The translations under genes and the position numbers were made by a program. The notes beneath the pieces were generated by a model. That model searched no databases. It saw only the letters and a list, made by a program, of their open reading frames with translations, and was not told the origin of the DNA. Positions 55,578 to 64,000 of a DNA stretch of 64,000 nucleotides are shown in pieces (position 1 is the stretch's first letter; the number at the start of each line of letters is the position of its first letter). The DNA comes from Pomphorhynchus laevis (lineage: Eukaryota; Acanthocephala; Palaeacanthocephala; Echinorhynchida; Pomphorhynchidae), in assembly GCA_012934845.2 (NCBI GenBank), contig WNNJ02002601.1:1-64000 (forward strand), written 5' to 3'.

Positions 55578-56396
55578 TTATTATTATTATGTAGACAACG
55601 TTACGAGCATAGCTCACAGTTGCTGACAAATCGATAGTCAAAATAAAAGAAAAAGAGAAAATCAAAAACAAATCAGTTAACAATTTAAAATAATCTGTCG
55701 TTTAAAGAGCTCACGAGTTCCCGCATTTACAATATCATCGCTTAAACGATTCCATGAATTTATTATTCGTTGTCCAAATTGAATCGTCCTAGAATGTACT
55801 ATTCGTTGGCGACTAAGATAAAACGAGTGACCTCGCAAAGCTCGAGTTGATCGAATGTTGAAGAGCCCACGCAACACATGGTGTTCATTGTGAAATACCT
55901 CCCATACAAGACACAGATCCCGCGAGTCACGAATATCACATAATGACTGCATATTTAAAGACCGAAGACGGTCCTCGTAAGGAAGTTCTCTCAAAGAATG
56001 TACTAATTTTGTTACCCTACGTAGCACCTTCTCAAGTCGATTAATCTCATCTCTGGTTCGAGGGTATGAACATTGAGAAGCATATAACAAATGACTTAGT
56101 ACAAAAGCGTTTGCAAGAACTCTAAAAGAACGTGGACTCACATAGCTGAATGATCGGCGAAGGAAACCAACCATACGCATGGCCTTCGAACAAATGTACT
56201 CAGTGTTTTGGCGAGTGGAGAAATCATCCGTTATCAATACGCCAAGATCTTTATAGCTCGAAACCAATTTAATCACTCGATCCCCGAGATGATATATCGG
56301 CACTGGAACAATATTACGTGATCGAATGTGCATGCAAGTGCACTTCGAGGCATTAACAGACAGACCATTAGAACGTGCCCACTTAAGAACCTTATT
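55578..56396 (-). pseudogene. LINE D C-terminal part and 3' end
   Basis: 218-codon frame extended upstream to LKWARSNGLSVNASKC. YKDLGVLITDDFSTRQNTEYICSK, FVLSHLLYASQCSYPRT, RLEKVLRRVTKLVHSL, RGHSFYLSRQR, NSWNRLSDDIV. 3' UTR has GAGC-tat-GCTC (about 55597-55607), then tacataataataataac. 5'-truncated. Confidence 0.8.
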
Positions 56397-56429
56397 GTTT
56401 TTTTATAACGTTTATTAATGATTTAAATT

Positions 56430-57195
56430 GTAGACCACATGGAAGAGAATGATATTTTATCTCGAACACAGCATGATTTTCGTGTAGGCCACTCCACAAC
56501 GACACACCTGATAGCAGCCCGTGATTATTGGACTAATACTTTGATTTCGGTGCGCCGGTTGATGTCATATTATACATGTTGGGGATAATCGGTCAACTTC
56601 GACGCACTTTCATTGCACTCAATCAATTTGCCCTACGTCCGCTAATCTTTGCTCATGTGTTGAGCCGTCTTCTATATGCTGCGCCGTGTGTGTATCCCCA
56701 AAATTCAAAAGAACATATTAGTTCAGAGAGGGTACTTCATAGAGCTACCAAGCTAGCACCGCAACTGAAATTTTTGTCGTACCCTGATCGATTAAAAGCA
56801 CTTAGACTTGAGACTGTCACGTGGACCCGCCGGTACATCGATATGAGTATGGTCTGGCAAATTCTGAATGATTTGGATCATCCACTTCGAGATTGCCTTC
56901 ATTTGCGCTCATCCAATATCCTCCGAGGACATGGTTTAACCCTGCGACGTGAAAGGATAAGAAAATCACGAGCTGTCCAATTTGATCGGCGAGTTGTATC
57001 TCTGTGGAATAGGCTTGGAGAGTCAACAGTGTGCAGTAGCAATATCAACGAATTCAAAAAGAAATTACGGATGGAGGATGCCATGGGGAAAGCTGCTTTT
57101 CCGTATTTGTGATACTTTTATTATATTTTCTTTTCTGCAGTGAACCAGCCAATTAAGCCAGGCTTTTATGTGCTGTTGAAACATTAATAATAATA
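56430..57195 (+). pseudogene. LINE E with internal deletion
   Basis: 56430-56560 gives ENDILSRTQHDFRVGHSTTT (RT), then a jump to the C-terminal region (56576-57112: MLGIIGQLRRTFIALNQ, VLSRLLYAAPCVYPQ, RVLHRATKLAPQL, LRGHGLTLRRERIRK, SLWNRLGES). YADD is deleted. 3' end ...accagccaattaagccaggc...gctgttgaaacattaataataat, similar to LINE A. Confidence 0.75.
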
Positions 57196-58350
57196 TTCTT
57201 CGAATTTTTTAAGGCTTCTGACACAGTAATGCGTTTACGTTTGCCAAATAATGTGTCCAATATGTATATAAACCGTCGTATAGCGCGATGGTCACGATTT
57301 CTTATCTGATGGTTACTGCTACGTCAAGGTAAATGGTTTTCTATCTGATCGGTTCCGCATTCGGAAGGGAGTTCCCCAGGGTATCGTGTTAGGCTCAATC
57401 TTGTTATGTATATACGTCAATTATTTAATATATCGTATTGATTTAGTTTCGATATGTTGATGACTTTAAAATACAGTGTCCTATTTTCTATGATATTGGT
57501 TATAAACAACTTTTACAAGAAATTACTTTAACACATTTATATCATAATAAATGTGTTTCATGAGCTGTTGATGTTGAAGGCAGCTGGAATTATATGTACA
57601 CCGCTACATAATATTTTCTCGGTATTTGCTGCTTTAGGCATATTACCTCCGGATTACACGTTTAAATGGTCACGTAGTGTTGGACTATCTGTGAATGTAG
57701 AAATGTGTTTATTCATGTGTATTAGGCTGACAAAAATTCAGTGTCTACGCCATAACTACCTGGATAACCAATCCATTAGCCAATCATATTAATACAATGA
57801 CCTGGGTGTTTGGGTAAGAGCTGATATGTTCACAAGTGCGCATACTATGTATGTTTGCTCTAAAAGTAAATGGACGATAGGCTTGATTCGTCGTTCGCTG
57901 ATCAATGTAGATGGTAAAAGCTTTCGAGTTATGCAACATGCACTTATTCTGAGTATATTGATGTACGCTTAATCGTCTTGCTATCCAACTACAATCGAAA
58001 CCAATAATTGTTTGGAGTCCGTGTTTCGATCTGTCATAAAATTTGTTAGGTCTCTTAAGCATCTTTGTTACACAGATCGTCTAATGCACTTAGGCTTCTA
58101 TGGTCTGCGTTACCTGGTGATGGGGTAGACTTATGTCTTGTATAGAAAATTCTACACATTCGAAAGCATTCCCTTCGCATCTATTGCCTCTAAGGGGTCA
58201 GCAGTTCCTCCGGGGACATTCCTTGTTGCTGAAATTGACTAGAATGTGCCATAGAAGCTACGAGTTTAAATGGACCGCGCTACAAAACTGTGAAGCAAGT
58301 TTAGGAGCGCTACAGTTCTTTCAACACGCACTACACGTTTAAAGCGCAAT
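57196..58350 (+). pseudogene. LINE F, scrambled RT
   Basis: 57196-57480: FKASDTVMRLRLPNN, FRIRKGVPQGIVLGSIL, VDDFKIQCPI. 57545-57670 repeats an earlier RT segment. 57780-58350: NDLGVWVRADMFTSAHTMY, RRSLINVDGKSFRVMQHALI, LKHLCYTDRLMHLGF. Many stops. Confidence 0.65.
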
Positions 58351-58369
58351 TGGCTAACGACTATTTTAC

Positions 58370-59272
58370 TATCTCATCTATTATAATGCACCTGTTTATC
58401 GTATTCACGATCTTAGTGTTTCCGCTTCCGACTGTCTTGTCTCAATTTCCAATCATCTTTCTTCCCTTCGCCTTTCTCTGAATCCTGATAAATCCAAAAT
58501 TATGTGGATCCTACCTCGACGCCTCGGCTTCGAACCTCCCTCCGTATCATTAAATTCTACAATTCTTCCTATCGTTGATAATCTCGTTTTCCTAGGCTTC
58601 CATTTTGACAACCGACTTTCACTTAAACCTTTCGTTAGAGATAAAGTACGCTCATCTACCTTGATACTCCGCAACCTCCGTCAAGTTCGTAGATTGATCG
58701 ATTTCCCTTCTTGTATGACTCTCATATCATCTCTCCTTTTTTCTAGACTCGATTATTGTCTTAGTCTATTTTCCAACTCACCTAAATCCACTCTTCTTCC
58801 CCTACAACGCATCGTCAACGCAGCTGTCCAAATTCTCCTTCGTCTTCGTCGTTTTGATCATACAACCTACCATCTTGCTTCTCTCGATTTGCCTACAATT
58901 TATTGTCGTGTTCAAATTCGTCTTCTTATCGTTGCTTTCCGCCTTGTAACTTTTCATACCCCTTCATTTCTCAACCTTCCTTTTCTTGATAATTCTCGTC
59001 CTGTTTACTGTTCCTTGCGTTCCTGTAATTCCCTTCTTTTACATGTCCCAAACTACTCTACCTCCTTTGGACTCCGCTCCTTCCTTGTGGCTGCTCCTCT
59101 ATCGTGGAATCATCTGCCCATTCATATACGCCAATCAACTTCCCTGCAGTGCTTCAAACGACAAATCCGATCCCATTTAAACAATTTATCTGCTTGACTT
59201 TTTCATTTTTGTTTGTGGACTTGTAAGCGTGCAGCTTGTACGCATTTGCCACATTAAATAAATTTGTATTAT
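58370..59272 (+). pseudogene. LINE C, 5'-truncated sister copy
   Basis: 58502-59197 (231 codons) is nearly identical to 42100-41299 on minus: SKIMWILPRRLGFEPPS, VFLGFHFDNRLSL, RQVRRLIDFPSC, and a C-terminus ending FKRQIRSHLNNLSA. It keeps CAA where the other copy has TAA. It starts just after the YADD motif. 3' hairpin GCGTGCA-gct-TGTACGC and a short TTATTA tail are preserved. Confidence 0.85.
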
Positions 59273-59712
59273 TATATACCAGTGTCTAATACACATTTAA
59301 ATAATATCAATTATTTTTATTTTTTCTTTTTTGCTTAATTATGATGCAATTTGTAAAGAGTCATAGCTTATGATGTTGTCTACTTAATAAATAAAGATAA
59401 TTTATGTTTCAGCAAGCTCTTAATCGGTTTGCACCAAAATAAGATAAGCCTTTAAAAATAAAAGATTAAGTTTTTTTTATAAAAAATGTTAATATTATGA
59501 ATTTATTATGATGATTGCACTTTTCATAGTATATTATTGGATATACCCTTTTCATAGGATAATTGTTTATTCCTTCATACTCTGCAATTGAAACGAGATA
59601 AAAATTCATCTTACTGATCATAGCTTCCGAGCACAAAACAAGTCTTATAGTCATTCAGTCATTTTAATATGTTATTGAATTTCAGACGCTTTTCCCGATT
59701 TTCTTTGATTAA
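59273..59712. other. AT-rich spacer
   Basis: No supported gene. Minus ORF 59466-59654 contains an acceptor-like tttcaattgcag but no recognised domain. Confidence 0.5.
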
Positions 59713-60252
59713 TTATAATTTGAAAATAAAATCTTTGATAACCTGAAGGAAATCTGTTATACAAACAAGTAATCTATTAGCTTGATGTTTTTCAAATGAT
59801 AAATCGTAGTATGAGTGTATAAGACAATCGGTAAAAACTAATGTCAAATCACCCGGATTTATATGATCGTTGCTTGTCACAACCACTTGAGATGTATTAT
59901 TGTAAGAAATCTTGCTTAAATCACTATCTGAGCCGGATAATGGCATATTATAATGCTTGTAAGACGGTAAATCTAAGTTATAATTATGAATTCCTTTGAG
60001 CGCTTTTATTAAATTGACTAAAATGTTCACTTTTAACGGTTTTTTTGTAGGTTTGCTATATAAGCTATCGCTTGTTATATTAAGCTTAAGGCGGTCAGCC
60101 TCGTTTGGATATTCAAAAAGCGAACAACTTTTGTCTCTATGTGGTTCAAACAGCTTCATTAGGTTCATGGGCACAACACACATTATTTCTTCTGTTCTGA
60201 ACACATTGTTTTCTGTTCGACGTTTTGCAGCCATTTGCTTACATAAAATCAT
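59713..60252 (-). CDS. Hypothetical 179-residue protein
   Basis: Uninterrupted ORF from ATG 60252 (a second Met at codon 7, MAAKRRTENN, is also plausible). Not low-complexity: MCVVPMNLMKLFEPHRDKSC, LNLVNLIKALKG-like helix, SGSDSDLS, then LVFTDCLIHSYYDLSFEKHQ and a hydrophobic C-terminus. No signal peptide or membrane span seen, and no family recognised. Longest non-transposon ORF outside the protease. It could be a host exon or an accessory ORF of an unrecognised element. Confidence 0.45.
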   Translation of the reverse strand: MILCKQMAAKRRTENNVFRTEEIMCVVPMNLMKLFEPHRDKSCSLFEYPNEADRLKLNITSDSLYSKPTKKPLKVNILVNLIKALKGIHNYNLDLPSYKHYNMPLSGSDSDLSKISYNNTSQVVVTSNDHINPGDLTLVFTDCLIHSYYDLSFEKHQANRLLVCITDFLQVIKDFIFKL

Positions 60253-60379
60253 GCATTACAGATTTTTAATTATAATAACGGCGCGAATTTCATTTCCACG
60301 TCAACACACACTTATTTATCAGACGATGAATAGGACCGGCATAACATATATGTATATATATGAAATATTAAAAAAATAA

Positions 60380-61140
60380 AAATAAAAAAAATTCTTAGGA
60401 AACAATGCCTTAATTCATGCATCAGAAAAAGGCGCATCAACCTGGTTATCTTCAAGGATTAGCGAAGATAGGCAGTATTGTCTAAATAATCATCAGTTTT
60501 ATGATGTGCTTGCCGCTAGATATGGATGCCAATTAAAAGACGCTCCGACAAACTACACACTATCTTGCAAAAACAGGAGGATTTACAATTGTTCGACATA
60601 ATGTGATGCGCGACATTATAGCAGGTATGTTATCTGCAACATGTAAGGCTATTGAAATTGAGCCGGTCCTACTTCCTGTTGAGTCTTCTTACAATTTTGA
60701 TAGAATAACAACGTGTAAGGATATGAATGCACGCCTTGATGTTGCATGCAGTGGTTTATACGGGGATTCGACAGAGCGGTCTTTTCTGGACATTTGCGTT
60801 TATAACGTTCATGCTCCATCGTATGCCAATCGAAGCCCTCATAGTTTGTTTGAGTATCATCACAACAGAAAGCAGGCAAAATATTTAGAGCGAGTATCTA
60901 GGATCGATCGTGCTTCGTTTATTCCGGTTATTTTTTCATCGTCTGGCGGAATCAGTAGAGTCACATGCATTACTTAAGAGAATAGCGTCAATACAGGCTT
61001 TAAGAGGGGACAATAGTGATTGTATCGCTTCGTTACGTCGAAAGATCGGGTTTGGTCTAATAAAATCAAATTCTTGGTTTTGTCGATGCGGTCGTCAGAG
61101 GTCTGAAGAGATATAGTTAGAATATATTTATAATGAGGCC
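60380..61140 (+). pseudogene. RT-RLE family, copy D
   Basis: SEKGASTWLSSRIS, FYDVLAARYG, YTLSC, IVRHNVMRDIIAGML, IEPVLLPV, NARLDVACSGL, RSFLDICVYNVHAPSYANRS, AKYLERVSRIDRASFIPVIF (60603-60977), then after a frameshift LLKRIASIQALRGDN. The C-x-C half of the zinc knuckle is deleted before TLSC. Confidence 0.65.
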
Positions 61141-61227
61141 AAACTTTTTGTCGAGTATTTGACTATTTGATTTGTGCTAGTTCAATGTAATTTTGTGTAA
61201 TAATTATTTTCTTTCAAAAAAATATTA

Positions 61228-61365
61228 TTATTACTAGAATGTCAGCGAGCGTAGCTCAATAGACACCTTCACAATTTAAAATATAAAAAGGAAACTAGCA
61301 ACAAAGTAATTAAAAATTAGTCAGTTTCTTCAAAGTAGATACAAATCCACGTCTGCTTGTTTGCT
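61228..61365 (-). terminator. LINE G 3' UTR with hairpin and (AAT)n tail
   Basis: GAGC-tac-GCTC at 61248-61258, then gctgacattctagtaataataat. Same design as LINEs A, B and D. Confidence 0.7.
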
Positions 61366-61686
61366 TTACCACTTCCGCCGGTAAACTGTTCCAAGCTGGA
61401 ATGACACGCACGGCAAAATTAATGTTTCTTTTTTACACCAGTGTTTACGTTGTAATATAAGTGGATGACCACGTAATCTTGAGTCATTTCGCATACGAAA
61501 TAGACTTCTAACGGGATTCTCAGGATTGCTCATCGCCCGCCACACTACAACCAGGTCATTTAGTGCTTGAAGTGAAGATAACGAAGGTATATTAAGGCGA
61601 CTTAACCGTTCCTTATAAGTAAGGTTATGAAGGCCCGCTACCCGTTTTGAAGAACGTCGCAATACCTGTTCAATACGAAACTCTTC
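61366..61686 (-). pseudogene. LINE G C-terminus
   Basis: RRSSKRVAGLHNLTYKERLS, LNDLVVVWRAMSNPE, RLRGHPLILQRKH. Frameshifted from the RT at about 61685 and again at about 61430. Confidence 0.75.
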
Positions 61687-62979
61687 TTATTTGTTAACTG
61701 GGTATGATGCTGGAGAACAATAGTTAAGAACACTTGAACAGAGAGTAGTGAATAAAAGTTTAAATGACCCAATTTCTAATTTACTAAAACATCTGGAAAT
61801 CATACCAGAAATTCGAGTTGCTCTAGCACATATTTGCTCTGTATTTTTCCTCGTGCCTAGATCATCCGAAACGACGACGCCCAAGTCTCTATGTTGACGA
61901 ACCATAGGAATTGGTTGTAAGTTAATTGAGTAGCTGGTTGTCGAAAACTTATTCACTATGTGCATGTATGCACATTTTGTCACATTAATACTTAAACAGT
62001 TCTCAGCTGACCAATACGTCAATGTATCGAGATCAGACTGTAATATTTGTCGGTCAAGGTCATTAATAACACAGCGATAGACCTTAAGATCATCGGCGTA
62101 CAACAACGCTTTTGACAGCAGTAATGATGGGAGTTCGTTAATATATATATTAAATAAAATTGGTCTTAAAATCGATCCTTGTGGTACACCACTACATATA
62201 GAAGTCCAATCTGACAAAGTCCCACTTACTCTGACTGCTGCAGTTCTATCTAATAAATACGCACAAATCCAATTAACAATTATATAATCAAAGCGAAGTC
62301 CTATAAGTTTGCCAATAAGTATTTTATGATTGATTGTATCGAAAGCACGCGAGAAGTCCACGAATACCACGTCGGTGTTGACACCAGCATCAAAATCACT
62401 GGACCAATCATCTCTAACAATTAGATCTGAACATGTTGATCTACTCGAACGGAATCCATGTTGGGCAGAATGTAAACGGTTATTTATCGAAATATGGCCG
62501 TTGATGTGTAACAAAATCAAACGCTCTAGTACCTTACAGCAAATACATGTCAAACTAACTGGTCTAAAATTGCTTGCGCATGACCTATCACCTTTTTTAT
62601 ATACAGGGCAAACTATCGATTTTAGCCAGTCGAGGGAAATCTTTGATTTGCATATGGAAAATATGAATATTCGATGTAGTGGACCGCAAATGCGGGAAGC
62701 TAATTCCTTAAGTAGGATGGATGGCAATCCGTCAGGACCAGCAGAATGACACCGTTTTAATCGTCGAAGTTGCTCATATGCACGAGCGATATAAATATGT
62801 GACGTCAAGTTAGATGATTTATTATTCTGACGAAGGGTGCCGTGTACAGTAACTAATTCATCTATTCTAGGAAAGAATGTCTCTACAAATGTACTAGCGA
62901 CCATATAATCGTCGACAACTACTTTATTTTTCACACGAACGGAAAATATTTGCATCTCGATCGATTTTTGGATGCACAA
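61687..62979 (-). CDS. LINE G reverse transcriptase
   Basis: 430-codon uninterrupted frame, the longest intact RT in the window. CHSAGPDGLPSILLKEL, VCPVYKKGDRSCASNFRPVSL, HGFRSSRSTCSDLI, VVFVDFSRAFDTINH (motif A), CSGVPQGSILRPILFNIYINE, KALLYADDLKVYR (motif C), CLSINVTKCAYMHIV, RQHRDLGVVVSDDLGTRKN. All RT motifs present. CR1/Jockey group. Confidence 0.85.
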   Translation of the reverse strand: MCIQKSIEMQIFSVRVKNKVVVDDYMVASTFVETFFPRIDELVTVHGTLRQNNKSSNLTSHIYIARAYEQLRRLKRCHSAGPDGLPSILLKELASRICGPLHRIFIFSICKSKISLDWLKSIVCPVYKKGDRSCASNFRPVSLTCICCKVLERLILLHINGHISINNRLHSAQHGFRSSRSTCSDLIVRDDWSSDFDAGVNTDVVFVDFSRAFDTINHKILIGKLIGLRFDYIIVNWICAYLLDRTAAVRVSGTLSDWTSICSGVPQGSILRPILFNIYINELPSLLLSKALLYADDLKVYRCVINDLDRQILQSDLDTLTYWSAENCLSINVTKCAYMHIVNKFSTTSYSINLQPIPMVRQHRDLGVVVSDDLGTRKNTEQICARATRISGMISRCFSKLEIGSFKLLFTTLCSSVLNYCSPASYPVNK

Positions 62980-63262
62980 TATTTAAAAAATAAACTTGGC
63001 TCATACTTAATATTATGAACGAGTGATTTCTCAAAGTAGAGTTTCTTAGATCTTTTAAGTGCCGTAAATCTGTTTTTTTTTGCGTTTCGGTATAATTGAT
63101 ATTCTCCTTTAGATTGACGATATCGACATAAAGGATCTTACACTCCTTAAGAAGATTTCCTAACTCTACGTCAAACCACGGATTATTGTATTTACGGGAG
63201 CGTGAAGCACGTAAAGGCGCATATCTGTCGAGAAGAGAAGCAAGAGTATCTAGAAAAAACCT
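62980..63262 (-). pseudogene. LINE G linker between endonuclease and RT
   Basis: DTLASLLDRYAPLRASRSRKYNN-type linker, broken by stops and frameshifts near 63100-63000. Confidence 0.6.
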
Positions 63263-64000
63263 CTATGCACATTCAAATCCGACCACAAATGAGTCAAGCC
63301 AAACAACGCGATCAAGGTGCCTACCGATTGCGCTATAATCGGCCTTGAAAACGTTAAGCTCGATTTGACAAGTGCTTATGGAAGGCAGAACGAACAGAAA
63401 GCGAATTAACATACTGCAATGGTCACTATTCCCTAAAGCTTGTATGTAGTCAATATTTATCGGTAAATCATGGTTAGACAAACATAAATCTAATAGACTT
63501 CTAGAAGAGCCTCTGAAACGAGTGTCTTGATTTACGTACTGAAAGTAATTCAGCTTGTTTAATAAATCAAGTAGTTCAGAAGATTCCCAATCACAGCCGC
63601 TGCTCAAACGGGAATAAGTAGACCAGTTTATTCGTGGCATATTAAAGTCCCTAAGTAAGATTAAATTTTCGTAAGAGGCAAACCGTTCTAAATCTTTCCG
63701 GAGGCGTTTGGTGGATGCCATAGGACTTCTGTACACAAGTCCAATGACAACAGAGGAATCAGGGCTTTCGAAACGACACCATAGGGATTGGTAACTAATC
63801 TCCTTATTATCGTGATATAGGCAACTAGTAGTAATACTATCTCGCGCGTATATGACTACACCGTCACCTCTGACATTAGCACGATCACAACGGTATGAGC
63901 TGTAACAGGGAATTGCAATTTCTGAGTCATCAATATTAGAATTCAACCAAGATTCACTAAATGCCAGGATACTAGCATTACTTTCTTCATCAAGTAGTGA
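63263..64000 (-). CDS. LINE G endonuclease (APE type), cut by window edge
   Basis: Open to 64000. ILAFSESWLNSN (Glu region), DGVVIYARDS, VVIGLVYRSPMAS, ILLRDFNMPRINW (RDFN instead of GDFN; Asp kept), SRSLLDLCLS, LGNSDHCSML (Asp-His kept). The 5' end of the element lies beyond the window. Confidence 0.8.
   Translation of the reverse strand, partial: SLLDEESNASILAFSESWLNSNIDDSEIAIPCYSSYRCDRANVRGDGVVIYARDSITTSCLYHDNKEISYQSLWCRFESPDSSVVIGLVYRSPMASTKRLRKDLERFASYENLILLRDFNMPRINWSTYSRLSSGCDWESSELLDLLNKLNYFQYVNQDTRFRGSSRSLLDLCLSNHDLPINIDYIQALGNSDHCSMLIRFLFVLPSISTCQIELNVFKADYSAIGRHLDRVVWLDSFVVGFECA

Noticed and set aside
58453-58674. Minus ORF identical to 41822-42043 plus ORF
   Set aside because: Repeated because both are antisense to the same LINE C coding sequence.
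59996-60379. 127-codon plus ORF
   Set aside because: Mostly antisense to the 179-codon minus ORF, then simple A/T sequence. The minus frame has the more protein-like composition, although I cannot exclude the plus frame.

Overview
This window is AT-rich nuclear DNA from an invertebrate animal. The evidence is GT-AG spliceosomal introns, (TA)n and (AAT)n microsatellites, a cathepsin L-like cysteine protease split over seven exons, and a dense mix of Penelope-like (PLE), CR1/Jockey-group, RTE-like and Ty3/gypsy retroelements. I cannot name the phylum from sequence alone; an arthropod is plausible. Nothing looks bacterial. All homology calls come from reading motifs by eye, not from database searches.

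Layout. 1-4213: a 357-bp satellite arranged as a large palindrome (left arm on -, right arm on +), with (TA)n at both ends. 4214-6360: a decayed Ty3/gypsy pol. 7637-14760: the only gene I can model in full, a 362-residue papain-family (C1A) protease with seven phase-compatible exons, a TATA box, a poly(A) signal, a broken duplicate of exon 1 in intron 1 and PLE debris in intron 5. 14761-23160: AT-rich DNA with degenerate tandem repeats and many PLE pieces, some as inverted pairs. 23209-26400: a CR1/Jockey-group LINE whose reverse transcriptase (RT) is split by a (TA)n expansion. 26400-28235: two copies of a domain I read as a zinc knuckle plus R2-like restriction-type endonuclease (RLE). 28331-30950: the most complete PLE, with its GIY-YIG endonuclease N-terminal to the RT (the permuted Naiad-type order). 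31000-32440: PLE fragments around one exon-like segment. 32634-36375: a Ty3/gypsy element with 86-87-bp LTRs and a CTCTC target-site duplication, inserted into another RT-RLE element (36376-37560). 37570-41200: a LINE with an internal deletion, then another RLE copy. 41205-45540: a nearly intact two-ORF LINE with three in-frame stops, whose 5'-truncated sister lies at 58370-59272. 45541-52200: mostly AT-rich DNA with fold-back repeats, an SH3-like exon and small RT fragments. 52230-64000: LINE, PLE and RLE remnants, an orphan 179-codon ORF, and a LINE running off the right edge.

How it fits together. This is a retroelement graveyard around one host gene. Elements repeatedly insert into or beside each other, often at (TA)n or (AAT)n tracts. 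The items most worth follow-up are the RT-RLE family (at least seven pieces), the palindromic satellite with swapped innermost variants, the Naiad-type PLE with a conserved foldable terminal module and a shared 8-nt deletion subfamily, a possible self-priming gypsy element, and 3' hairpins shared by several LINE families.
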